From Acidimicrobiaceae bacterium (lineage in GTDB: Bacteria > Actinomycetota > Acidimicrobiia > Acidimicrobiales > Aldehydirespiratoraceae): 64,000 nucleotides of DNA. The notes beneath the pieces are model-generated. The model saw only the letters and a list, made by a program, of their open reading frames with translations. It had not been told where the DNA came from and ran no database searches. The stretch spans positions 124,001 to 188,000 of the forward strand of contig VXTM01000007.1 in NCBI GenBank assembly GCA_009837445.1. Direction: 5' to 3'. Both the position numbers and the translations under genes were made by a program. The stretch's first letter is position 1. Every line of letters starts with the position of its first letter. Shown here piece after piece: positions 43,899 to 52,307 of the stretch.

Positions 43899-46385
43899 AT
43901 GAGCCGCCCGCTCGACCGGTTCAGCCGGCTGGTCACGGCCCGCCCGTACATCACCATCATCGTCCTCCTGCTGGTCACTGTCGTGCTGGCTGCGGGGGCC
44001 ACCCGCCGCCTGCCTCCGGTCGAGGGAGCCTCAGTAGCGTTCCTTCCCCCGGGGAGCGCCATCGCCACCGCGGTGGAGGAACTGGACGAGTTCTTCGGGG
44101 AGTCCGGCGATGTGAGCGTGGTGACGCTGGTGTTCCGCGGCGAAGCGCTCACCCCGGGAGGGCTCGCCCAGATGGACGCCCTCCTCGACAGCATCCTGGC
44201 CAGCCCGGGCGTGGCGGAGCTGCTGGCACCCGCCGATCCGATCATCGCGCCCACACTTGTGATCGAGGCCCTGGGCGGGGTCGACGCCGCGTCGGCCACC
44301 CAGACCGAGATCGACTCCCTCCTCGGCGTCCCTGAGATCGGAGGCGCGCTGGCCGCGATGGGCGGGAGCGACACGGACGGCACGACCATCACCATCGCCA
44401 GCATCCGCCTGACCGACACGGGCGACACCAGCGTCCAGGACGTCGAGAGGACGATCGACGAGTTGGCGACCGGCTCGGCCGGCCCCCTGCGAGTCAGCAG
44501 CCTCTCGACCATCGTGATCGAGGACGAGTACTCCGATGCCATCGAGACAGGGATGGGGCAACTGGTCGGGGTGGCCCTGCTGCTGATCGCGGCGCTGATC
44601 GTGCTCTTCTTGAGGACGCTGTCCGATCTGCTGCTCACACTGGTGGGCCTGGTCTTCTCGCTGGTCTGGATCATCGGGGCGGAGGGCTGGCTCGGGCCGG
44701 ACGCGCTGGGCTGGATAGGCCCTCCGAGCTCGCTCACGGCGATGGTGCCGATCATCGTGATCAGCCTCACGGTCGACTATGCGATCCAGGCCGTGTCGCA
44801 CTACCGCGAGCAGCGGGTCGAGGGCGAGCCGGTGATCCAGGCGGTCCGGACGGGACTTCGCAACGTCGCCGTGCCGCTCACGCTGGCCGCCGTCACCACG
44901 ATCGCGAGCTTCCTGGCCACCCTGTTCTCCCCGATCGACGTGATCGGCGACTTCGGCATCGTCGCCGGGCTCGGAGTCGGATTGAGCCTGATCGTGATGC
45001 TCACGCTGGTCCCGGCCGGACGGACGATCATCGACCGACGACGCGAGGCCCGCGGCAAGCTGCGGCCGGCCCGGCCGGTCTCGGGCGCGCTGCCCGGGAT
45101 AGAGCGGGTGGCCAAGCTGCTCGGTGGGAGCGTGGCCCGCCGGCCAGCCCCCTACCTCATCGCTGTACTGGTCGTGACCATCGGGATGGGGATCGCGGCC
45201 ACAGGCCTCCACTCGGAATTCAGCATCCGCGAGATCCTTCCCCGGGGCGGGACCGTGATGGACGACCTGGAGACCCTCGACGCGGCTGTCGGGGGGTCCA
45301 CGGAGCTGGCCAGCGTGCTGGTGAAAGCCGAGGCCACCGAGACCCGCACGCTGCTGAACGTGAAGGAGCTCACCGACGCCTTCGCCGATCCGCAGCGGCG
45401 CCCCCAGGCGGCCACGGGGCCGATGGAGACGAACTATGTGTCGCTCCTGTACGACTGGACCCGCGACAGTGGGCAGCCCGGCGACAAGTACGACGCCGAC
45501 CTGGCCGCGCTCTTCTCCGAGGCATCGGCCGAAGTCGAACTCGATCCGCTATCGATGCGACTGCTCCTGCACAGGCTCGATGCGCAGGATCCGGCCCTGG
45601 CCCACGTCCTGGCCAACAATCCCGCCGGCATCGACGCCATCCTGCTGCAGTTCCCGACCTACACCGATGACCCCGGAGCCACCGCGGTGCTCCAGGAGGA
45701 GATCGAGGCGCTGTGGTCCGGCGACGACGACGCCATAACCGTTACCTCGACGAGCGTCCTGTCGGTCACGGTCACCGACCAGATCACATCCCGCCAGACG
45801 GAGGCGATCAGCTCGACGGTGGCCGTCGCCCTCGGCATCCTCGTCCTCTTCTTCTGGGTCACACTGCGCCGGCCCACCCTGGGGGCCATCGCGGTCGGGC
45901 CGATCGTGCTCGTCCTCATCTGGATCCTGGGCACGATGGCGCTGCTGGACATCCCCTACGGGCTGATCACCTCGATCATCACCGCCCTCTCGATCGGGAT
46001 CGGCGTGGACTACACCATCCACGTGATCCATCGCTACCGGGAGGAGTTCTCCCGGGTGCGCAACCCCGAGCAGGCCGCGATCCGGACGCTGGCGACCACC
46101 GGGTCGGCGCTGCTGGGCTCCGCGCTGACGACGGCGCTCGGGTTCGGTGTGCTCATGTTCTCGCCGCTGGCCGGCATCCAGCAGTTCGGCATCACCGCCG
46201 CGATCTCGATCGCCTACTCACTGCTCGTGTCAATCCTGGTGGTACCGCCGGCGATGACCGTGTGGGGCGCCTACGAGAACATGCGCCTGCGTTCGACGGT
46301 GCAGCGCATGTGGGACGACCTCGACGTGGCCGTCGAAGAGATCCACCAGCGCCACATGGGGGAGCAGGGGACGTCAGACTCCTAG
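43899..46385 (+). CDS. RND superfamily transporter (MMPL/Patched-like)
   Basis: 828-residue inner-membrane transporter with twelve segments in two halves, each beginning with one helix followed by a large extracytoplasmic loop. The RND signature lies in VDYAIQAVSHYREQ (TM4 region, first half) and VDYTIHVIHRYREEF (second half), typical of MMPL, HpnN and Patched-like proteins, whose fold includes a sterol-sensing-domain-like bundle. Members export or relocate lipids (mycolates, hopanoids, sterols in Methylococcus). Sitting between two P450 genes it is a candidate mover of the pathway's lipid product (inference). Its last 12 bases overlap the end of the opposite-strand GPP34-P450 gene. Confidence 0.88.
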   Translation: MSRPLDRFSRLVTARPYITIIVLLLVTVVLAAGATRRLPPVEGASVAFLPPGSAIATAVEELDEFFGESGDVSVVTLVFRGEALTPGGLAQMDALLDSILASPGVAELLAPADPIIAPTLVIEALGGVDAASATQTEIDSLLGVPEIGGALAAMGGSDTDGTTITIASIRLTDTGDTSVQDVERTIDELATGSAGPLRVSSLSTIVIEDEYSDAIETGMGQLVGVALLLIAALIVLFLRTLSDLLLTLVGLVFSLVWIIGAEGWLGPDALGWIGPPSSLTAMVPIIVISLTVDYAIQAVSHYREQRVEGEPVIQAVRTGLRNVAVPLTLAAVTTIASFLATLFSPIDVIGDFGIVAGLGVGLSLIVMLTLVPAGRTIIDRRREARGKLRPARPVSGALPGIERVAKLLGGSVARRPAPYLIAVLVVTIGMGIAATGLHSEFSIREILPRGGTVMDDLETLDAAVGGSTELASVLVKAEATETRTLLNVKELTDAFADPQRRPQAATGPMETNYVSLLYDWTRDSGQPGDKYDADLAALFSEASAEVELDPLSMRLLLHRLDAQDPALAHVLANNPAGIDAILLQFPTYTDDPGATAVLQEEIEALWSGDDDAITVTSTSVLSVTVTDQITSRQTEAISSTVAVALGILVLFFWVTLRRPTLGAIAVGPIVLVLIWILGTMALLDIPYGLITSIITALSIGIGVDYTIHVIHRYREEFSRVRNPEQAAIRTLATTGSALLGSALTTALGFGVLMFSPLAGIQQFGITAAISIAYSLLVSILVVPPAMTVWGAYENMRLRSTVQRMWDDLDVAVEEIHQRHMGEQGTSDS

Positions 46386-48398
46386 CTCGTGCCTCCGCTC
46401 GGAGATCCGGAACTTCAGCTTCTTGCTGGGTGACATCGACGGGAACGGGCTGATCTTCAGCTTGTAGTTCTTGGGGACGATCTCGAAGTCGAAGTGGTGC
46501 GCCATCAGCAGCAGGTTGGTGGCCAGGTACATCTCGGTCAAGCGGGCGCCGAGACATGTGTGCGTGCCCAGGCCGTAGGGGGAGTACCCGGTGCCGACAT
46601 GCTCCTTGCGGGGTGCCGCATAGCGGTCGATGTCGAATTTGAAGGGATCGGGAAAGAGGTCTTCCATGTAGTGCGTCGCCGTCTGGATGATGAAGACCCG
46701 CCTCCCCTCGGGCAGCTCGTAGCCCTCGACCTCGCAGGCGTTGGCCACGTTGCGGACCGACAGCGGGACGATCGGGTACAGGCGCATGCACTCCATGATG
46801 AACCGGCGAGTGACGTCGGTCGCCGGCCCGGTGAGCGTCTCGCGGTCAGGGTCGCCGGCGCCGAACACGGCATCGGCTTCATCACGGATCTTGTCGTAGA
46901 ACTCCGGCTGCGACACCATGGCGTACGCGATGAAGCTGAGCTGGTCGCCGACGTACATGCTGGCAATCAATGGGGCCGATAGCACGAACCGCAGGTTCGA
47001 CTCGGGCAGGAACTGCCGATCGTTGTTGTGCATTGTCAGCAGCTCGTCGGCCAGGTCCCGCGGGCACCCGACCCGCTGGGCGGGCGTATGGCCGTGGAGC
47101 ACCCGTTCCACCACCTCGCCGACCAGCCTCGCTCGGCGCCTCATACTCGGGGTCTTCAGCATGAACTTGGGCAGGGTTCTGCCGATGTGCGTCTTGAGGG
47201 CGCGGTCCTTGAACTTGTGCATGTCGTCGACGATGTCCTGCGAGTCGATGCCGACCGACAGCGGCGACATCGAGGAGTTGATCAGCTTCCGGCACATGTC
47301 CACCGCAGAGCGGGTGTCTCCGACCCTCCAAGTCGCAATCTCTTTCCGCGCGTTTGAGAGGAACTCGTCCAGCTGCTCCTCCAGCCTTGTGCGCGAGTAC
47401 GCAGGTTGGATCGACTTTCGATACCGGAAGTGGTCGGCGCCGTCGAGGGCGGGCAGCAGCCCCACCCCGCCGTAGACCTTCTCGAAGTCCTCCAGATAGT
47501 CCCTGGCTCGCAGGTGCATGCGGCCGTGACGGTGCACCCAGTGATTCGTATCGGGGCCCACCAGACAGATCATGTCCTGAGCGATGGGCGGCCGGATCTC
47601 GAACACCGGCCCGAACTCCTCCTGGAGCTCCGCGAAGAACGCGGGCAGGTTGCGCGTGCGGACATGCTTGCTGCGCAACAGCCTCCGCAGCGGGACGAGG
47701 GGGATCGGCTTGGTCAGGGCGGTCTGCCGGAACAACCGCGCGGTGATGTTCTGCCCGACCGCGTCGGCGATGGCCCGACCGATCAGGTCCATCTTGATTA
47801 TGTCCTCGACCCGCTGCTCGGACTCCTCGTCGAGCTCGAAGATGAACCGCAGGACGTCGCAGGTGTCGATCAGGCAGATGATGATGATGTCTCTCGGGTC
47901 CGGGATCTCGTTGTTGAAGATGGCCCGGCTAATGCGGGTCTTGATGTGCTCGACGGCCGTGCCCACCTCGGATCCGGTGTGGAGTCCCATCCGCCAGGCC
48001 GACCCGGCCAGCGACCAGAAGTCGCCGTCGTGGTGCTGCAGGATCTTTTGGTCGCACAGGCGGTCCAGAGTCATGTCGATGATCGACTCCGCTTGGGGAG
48101 CCAGCCGCTCGATCCAGTACTGGGCGTTGCGCTGACTCCGTTCAGCCGCGATCCGGTAGAGGATGGGGTCGAGCGCGGGATCACCGGTCGCGGTTCCGTC
48201 CAGAAGGATCAGAGACTCCATGTCCGTGTCGATACGAGATATGAGTGACAGCTCGGCCAGTGCCGCACCGACGATGGCGCAGTTCAGATTCCAACCCGGT
48301 ACCTGGCGGAAGTAACCGCTCTCCTCGTTGAGGAGCGTCAAGACGAGTTCGTCGATGAGAGTCAACGACCTCGTCGTCACGCCGCCGGTCGAGGTCAT
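46374..48398 (-). CDS. Fusion protein: GPP34 (GOLPH3-like) domain plus cytochrome P450
   Basis: 674 residues, ATG 48398. Residues about 8-215 form a GPP34 domain: LTLIDELVLTLLNEESGYF, then ATGDPALDPILYRIAAERS, and WIERLAP followed by LDRLCDQKIL, which follow the bacterial GPP34 consensus. In eukaryotes the homologous GOLPH3 binds phosphatidylinositol 4-phosphate; in actinobacteria its role is unknown. The rest is a P450: ExxR in FIMECMRLYP, haem loop YGLGTHTCLGARL (Cys615), and an I-helix reading MYVGDQLSFIAYAM in place of the normal (A/G)Gx(D/E)T(T/S), so the conserved Thr is missing. A membrane-associating domain welded to a P450 has not come to my notice elsewhere. It might place the P450 at the membrane to act on a lipid. 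Confidence 0.85.
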   Translation of the reverse strand: MTSTGGVTTRSLTLIDELVLTLLNEESGYFRQVPGWNLNCAIVGAALAELSLISRIDTDMESLILLDGTATGDPALDPILYRIAAERSQRNAQYWIERLAPQAESIIDMTLDRLCDQKILQHHDGDFWSLAGSAWRMGLHTGSEVGTAVEHIKTRISRAIFNNEIPDPRDIIIICLIDTCDVLRFIFELDEESEQRVEDIIKMDLIGRAIADAVGQNITARLFRQTALTKPIPLVPLRRLLRSKHVRTRNLPAFFAELQEEFGPVFEIRPPIAQDMICLVGPDTNHWVHRHGRMHLRARDYLEDFEKVYGGVGLLPALDGADHFRYRKSIQPAYSRTRLEEQLDEFLSNARKEIATWRVGDTRSAVDMCRKLINSSMSPLSVGIDSQDIVDDMHKFKDRALKTHIGRTLPKFMLKTPSMRRRARLVGEVVERVLHGHTPAQRVGCPRDLADELLTMHNNDRQFLPESNLRFVLSAPLIASMYVGDQLSFIAYAMVSQPEFYDKIRDEADAVFGAGDPDRETLTGPATDVTRRFIMECMRLYPIVPLSVRNVANACEVEGYELPEGRRVFIIQTATHYMEDLFPDPFKFDIDRYAAPRKEHVGTGYSPYGLGTHTCLGARLTEMYLATNLLLMAHHFDFEIVPKNYKLKISPFPSMSPSKKLKFRISERRHELGV

Positions 48399-48537
48399 GG
48401 GACCAGCACTATGGGCCGCATCGGGCGGATGTTAGCCGTTCGAACTGTGCGCAACAAAGAAGCGAGCCGTTCCAGAGGTCGCTTTTCGGCCTGCCGAAGG
48501 CGGCCGGTAGGCTGGGCCGGTCGGCGACGGCCGGCGG

Positions 48538-48610
48538 GCCCCCATCGTCCAGCGGCCTAGGACGCCGGCCTTTCACGCCGGTAACACGGGTTCGAATCCC
48601 GTTGGGGGTG
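48538..48610 (+). tRNA. tRNA-Glu (anticodon TTC)
   Basis: 73 nt cloverleaf: acceptor stem GCCCCCA with TGGGGGT (one G-T pair), anticodon loop CTTTCAC with TTC, T-arm GGTTCGAATCC. The first of three tRNA genes in tandem, close to TAGGCT (48508-48513), a possible promoter -10. Confidence 0.95.
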
Positions 48611-48665
48611 CGAGCATTAGGACGGCTCGCTAGCGTTTCGGAGTCCGCACGCTCGTCGTGCACCC

Positions 48666-48740
48666 GGTCCTGTAGATCAGTCTGGAGTGATCGCCACCCT
48701 GTCAAGGTGGAGGCCGCGGGTTCAAATCCCGTCAGGACCG
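48666..48740 (+). tRNA. tRNA-Asp (anticodon GTC)
   Basis: 75 nt: acceptor stem GGTCCTG/CAGGACC, anticodon stem CCACC/GGTGG with loop CTGTCAA, T-arm GGGTTCAAATCCC. Only 55 bases after tRNA-Glu, so probably one transcript. Confidence 0.95.
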
Positions 48741-48772
48741 CGTTGCTGCCCTCCGGGGCCGGCGACAACCCC

Positions 48773-48845
48773 GGTCGGGTAGCTCAGTTGGCAGAGCGTC
48801 CGCCTGAAAAGCGGAAGGTCCGCGGATCGACGCCGCGCCCGACCA
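48773..48845 (+). tRNA. tRNA-Phe (anticodon GAA)
   Basis: 73 nt: acceptor GGTCGGG/CCCGACC with discriminator A, anticodon stem TCCGC/GCGGA and loop CTGAAAA. It lies 46 bases before the CYP125-like P450 start, so that gene may be cotranscribed with the tRNA cluster. Confidence 0.95.
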
Positions 48846-48891
48846 CTACTGTGAGAGCACCGATCCACCGCCGCGACCGGAGCCGCATGCC

Positions 48892-50199
48892 ATGACCGTC
48901 ACCACGCCCGGCCCCTCCATCAAGCCCCCTCCGGCAACCAAGGCGGACCCTGCCAACCCGATCCACAACGTCTTCTGGCGCCGGCACCGCGACGAGGTGG
49001 AGGAGGACCTGAGGAGGCTCCGCTCCCAGCCGCTCACGTTCTTTCCCGGATTCCAGTTCGTGGACGAGTTGGCCGGCCTCCGGACGCCGGGAGCCTGGGT
49101 CGTGCCCCGGCACGCCCCCATCCTCGAAGTGTCGCGCAACGCGCAGGTCTACTCCTCGGCCCGGGGAGTCACTATCAACGACTTCCCGCCCGAGTTCAAC
49201 GAGTACTTCAACTCCATCATCTCCATGGACGACCCCCGTCACGCCCGGCTGAGGCGGCTTGTGTCGGCCGGCTTCACGCCCCGGATGCTGGCCCGGCTCG
49301 AGGACTCGGTGCAGGACCAGGCCTCCATGATCGTGGACGAGGTCTGCGAGCGGGGCGAGTGCGACTTCGTCACCGACATCGCGGCCCGCCTGCCGCTGCG
49401 CATCGTCTGCGACCTGATGGGGATCCCGGCCTCGCACCACGACTTCGTGTTCGACCAGTCCAACATCATCCTGGGCGCGGCCGACGAGGAGTACGTGCCC
49501 GAGTTCGACGACCTGCTGACCGCCATCCTCAACGCCGGTAAGGCCCTGGCCGACCTGATGGACGATGTGGCCGAGTCGAAGGTCGGGGTGGAGTCCGAGG
49601 ACCTGACCAGCGTCATCGTCAACGCGGAGGTGGACGGGGAGCGGCTGACCCGGGCCGAGCTGGCCAGCTTCTTCATCCTGCTGGTGGTGGCCGGCAACGA
49701 GACCACCCGCAACGCGATCAGCTGGGGGTTGGTGTACCTCACCGCCCATCCCGACCAGCGCCGCATCTGGGCCGAGGACTTCGAGGGCGTGGCCCACAGC
49801 GCGGTGGAGGAAATCGTGCGCATCGCCAGCCCGGTCACCTACATGCGCCGCACCGCGCTGTGCGACACCGAGCTGGAGGGCGTCAAGATCGACGAAGGCG
49901 ACCAAGTGGTGATGCACTACCTGTGCGCCAACCGGGACGAGTCGGTGTTCGACGACCCGCTCGCCTTCGACGTCCTGCGCGACCCCAACCCCCACGTCGG
50001 CTTCGGCGGCCCCGGCCCGCACTACTGCCTGGGCGCCCACCTGGCCCGCCGCGAGATCAAGGTGATGTTCCGGGAGCTGTTCACCCGCATCGGCGACATC
50101 GAGGCCACCGGCGAGCCCGAGCTGCTGTCCTCAGCCTTCATCCACGGCATCAAGCACCTCCCCGCCAAGTTCACCCCCACAGGACCCACCCCGACCTGA
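48892..50199 (+). CDS. Cytochrome P450, CYP124/125/142-like (steroid/branched-lipid omega-hydroxylase type)
   Basis: 435 residues from ATG 48892, preceded by CCGGAG. I-helix FFILLVVAGNETTRNAIS is the CYP124/125/142 signature, ExxR is VEEIVRIAS, the haem loop is FGGPGPHYCLGAHLARRE, and the C-terminal FIHGIKHLPAKF matches the GIKxMPVxF ending of cholesterol 26-hydroxylases and methyl-branched lipid hydroxylases. This is a family resemblance only; specific substrate is not provable. It directly follows tRNA-Phe and precedes the paired hairpin repeats. With the sterol methyltransferase-like gene and Rieske oxygenase it supports a steroid theme. Confidence 0.87.
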   Translation: MTVTTPGPSIKPPPATKADPANPIHNVFWRRHRDEVEEDLRRLRSQPLTFFPGFQFVDELAGLRTPGAWVVPRHAPILEVSRNAQVYSSARGVTINDFPPEFNEYFNSIISMDDPRHARLRRLVSAGFTPRMLARLEDSVQDQASMIVDEVCERGECDFVTDIAARLPLRIVCDLMGIPASHHDFVFDQSNIILGAADEEYVPEFDDLLTAILNAGKALADLMDDVAESKVGVESEDLTSVIVNAEVDGERLTRAELASFFILLVVAGNETTRNAISWGLVYLTAHPDQRRIWAEDFEGVAHSAVEEIVRIASPVTYMRRTALCDTELEGVKIDEGDQVVMHYLCANRDESVFDDPLAFDVLRDPNPHVGFGGPGPHYCLGAHLARREIKVMFRELFTRIGDIEATGEPELLSSAFIHGIKHLPAKFTPTGPTPT

Positions 50200-50230
50200 A
50201 CAAGCAGCAACCCCCAGACGGGATAGGCCA

Positions 50231-50308
50231 GGCGGGGGATGCGGGTGTTCGCTTGCGAGCGAGTAGGGCGAAGCCCGTGCGAGCAAGCGGACGCCCGCAG
50301 CGCCCGCC
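50231..50308 (+). repeat. Hairpin repeat, copy 1
   Basis: A 78-base imperfect palindrome whose ends GGCGGG and CCCGCC pair, with inner stem ATGCGGG opposite CCCGCAG and an apical AGGGCGAAGCCCG-type hairpin. It is located in the spacer after the CYP125-like P450 gene. It is matched by a second copy 17 bases later, with differences that keep pairing. Could be an extragenic palindromic element or a structured RNA or terminator. Confidence 0.85.
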
Positions 50309-50325
50309 GGCAGAACTGCGACCCA

Positions 50326-50404
50326 GGCGGGGGATACGGGTGTTCGACTTGCGAGCGAGTAGGGCGAAGCCCGTGCGAGCAAGCGAATACCCGTAGCGCC
50401 CGCC
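50326..50404 (+). repeat. Hairpin repeat, copy 2
   Basis: 79 bases, about 90% identical to copy 1, preceded by the same CCA. Stem differences are compensatory: ATACGGG opposite CCCGTAG (copy 1: ATGCGGG opposite CCCGCAG), and GGGTGTTCG opposite CGAATACCC where copy 1 has a G-T containing helix. This is covariation, so the RNA or DNA fold itself seems to be kept. Confidence 0.85.
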
Positions 50405-50430
50405 GGGGGACGCACAACAGCAGAGTTCGG

Positions 50431-50436
50431 TAGGGT
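50431..50436 (+). promoter_or_regulatory. Leaderless -10 box of ilvD
   Basis: TAGGGT, six bases (TGACCT), ATG at 50443. No ribosome site is present; 26 bases separate it from the end of repeat copy 2. Confidence 0.55.
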
Positions 50437-50442
50437 TGACCT

Positions 50443-52296
50443 ATGCCGCAGCTCCGATCACACACCACGACGCAAGGTCGGAACATGGCCGGCGCGCGGG
50501 CCCTGTGGCGGGCCACCGGCATGACCGACGACGACTTCGACAAGCCCATCGTGGCGGTGTCCAACTCGTTCACTCAGTTCGTGCCGGGCCATGTCCATCT
50601 GAAGGACCTCGGCCAGCTCGTGGCCGGCGAGATCGCGGCCGCGGGCGGGGTGGCCAAGGAGTTCAACACCATCGCGGTCGACGACGGCATCGCGATGGGC
50701 CACGGCGGGATGCTCTACAGCCTCCCCAGCCGCGACCTCATCGCCGACTCGGTCGAGTACATGGTGAACGCCCACTGCGCCGACGCGCTGGTGTGCATCT
50801 CCAACTGCGACAAGATCACCCCCGGGATGCTGATAGCGGCCATGCGGCTCAACATCCCGACCGTGTTCGTCTCGGGCGGACCGATGGAGGCGGGCAAGAC
50901 CAAGCTGGCCGGGGTGAGCGTCAAGCTCGACCTGATCAACCCGATGATCTCTGCCGGCGACGCCTCAGTGAGCGACGAGGACCTGCTGGAGATGGAACGC
51001 TCGGCCTGCCCGACGTGCGGGTCGTGCTCGGGCATGTTCACCGCCAACTCCATGAACTGCCTCACCGAGGCTCTGGGGCTTTCGCTTCCCGGCAACGGCA
51101 CGACTCTGGCCACCCACGCCGACCGCCGCGAGCTGTTCTGCGAGGCCGGCCGGAGGGTGGTGGACCTTGCCCGGCGCTACTACGAGAAGGACGACGAGTC
51201 GGTGCTGCCCCGCTCGATCGCCACCAAGACCGCCTTCGAGAACGCCATGCGCCTCGACATCGCCATGGGCGGCTCCACCAACACCGTGCTGCACATCCTG
51301 GCCGCGGCCCGCGAGGGCGAGGTCGACTTCACCATGGCCGACATAGACCGGCTCAGCCGCAGCACGCCCAACATCTGCAAGGTCGCCCCGTCCACCGACC
51401 GGTACCACGTCGAGGACGTGCACCGGGCCGGGGGAATCATGGGCATCCTGGGCGAACTCGACCGGGGCGGGCTGCTGGAGACCTCGGTCCCGACGGTTCA
51501 TTCCAACACGCTGGCCGACGCCCTCGAGGTGTGGGACGTGATGCGCGACCCCTCCAGCGAGGTCGTCGAGTTCTACCGGGCCGGGCCGGCGGGCATTCCC
51601 ACCCAGCAGGCGTTCAGCCAGTCGGAGCGGTGGCCGACGCTCGACACCGACCGCGCCGGCGGCTGCATCCGGTCGGTCGACCACCCCTACAGCACCGACG
51701 GCGGCCTGGCCGTGCTGTACGGGAACATCGCCGCCGACGGCTGCATCATCAAGACCGCCGGTGTGGACGAGTCGATCTTCCGGTTCTCCGGCCCGGCCAG
51801 GGTGTTCGAGAGCCAGGAGGAGGCCTGCGACGGGATCCTCGACGAAGAGCAAGGGATACAGGCCGGCGACGTGGTGGTCGTGCGGTACGAAGGGCCCAGG
51901 GGCGGGCCCGGCATGCAGGAGATGCTCTACCCGACGTCGTACATCAAGTCCCGGGGTCTGGGCAAGGAGTGCGCGCTGTTCACCGACGGCCGCTTCTCCG
52001 GCGGCACGTCGGGCCTCTCCATCGGCCACGCCTCGCCTGAGGCGGCCGAGGGTGGGGCCATCGCCCTGATCCGGGACGGCGACATGATCGACATCGACAT
52101 CCCGAACCGCACCGTCAATCTGCGAGTCGACGACGCCGAGTTCACCCGCCGGCGGCAGCAGGAGGACGCCCGCTCCGACGGCTGGCAACCGCGTGACCGC
52201 CAGCGCCAGGTGTCGGCCGCGCTGCGGGCCTACGCAGCCATGGCCACCTCCGCCGACAAGGGCGCGGTACGCGACCTGAGCCGGATCGAGGCCTGA
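50443..52296 (+). CDS. ilvD: Dihydroxy-acid dehydratase
   Basis: Iron-sulfur enzyme of branched-chain amino acid and pantothenate synthesis, 617 residues, full-length. Cluster cysteines are visible in [13 protein letters not shown] and [34 protein letters not shown] and the late [17 protein letters not shown] signature are typical, as is [17 protein letters not shown]. The start ATG 50443 ([20 protein letters not shown]) follows a leaderless box. It lies after the P450 and hairpin repeats and convergent with the malic enzyme gene, with only 11 bases between stops. Confidence 0.97.
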   Translation: MPQLRSHTTTQGRNMAGARALWRATGMTDDDFDKPIVAVSNSFTQFVPGHVHLKDLGQLVAGEIAAAGGVAKEFNTIAVDDGIAMGHGGMLYSLPSRDLIADSVEYMVNAHCADALVCISNCDKITPGMLIAAMRLNIPTVFVSGGPMEAGKTKLAGVSVKLDLINPMISAGDASVSDEDLLEMERSACPTCGSCSGMFTANSMNCLTEALGLSLPGNGTTLATHADRRELFCEAGRRVVDLARRYYEKDDESVLPRSIATKTAFENAMRLDIAMGGSTNTVLHILAAAREGEVDFTMADIDRLSRSTPNICKVAPSTDRYHVEDVHRAGGIMGILGELDRGGLLETSVPTVHSNTLADALEVWDVMRDPSSEVVEFYRAGPAGIPTQQAFSQSERWPTLDTDRAGGCIRSVDHPYSTDGGLAVLYGNIAADGCIIKTAGVDESIFRFSGPARVFESQEEACDGILDEEQGIQAGDVVVVRYEGPRGGPGMQEMLYPTSYIKSRGLGKECALFTDGRFSGGTSGLSIGHASPEAAEGGAIALIRDGDMIDIDIPNRTVNLRVDDAEFTRRRQQEDARSDGWQPRDRQRQVSAALRAYAAMATSADKGAVRDLSRIEA

Positions 52297-52307
52297 AGCC
52301 TGGCCGG

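Noticed and set aside
48538-48845. A protein-coding frame through the tRNA cluster
   Set aside because: The frame overlaps three well-formed tRNAs, so it is accidental.
27712-50199. A complete de novo sterol synthesis pathway
   Set aside because: No squalene monooxygenase or oxidosqualene cyclase gene appears in the window; only modification-type genes are seen.
50231-50404. CRISPR array
   Set aside because: Only two units, each a hairpin with mutated arms, no spacers of regular size and no cas genes in the window.
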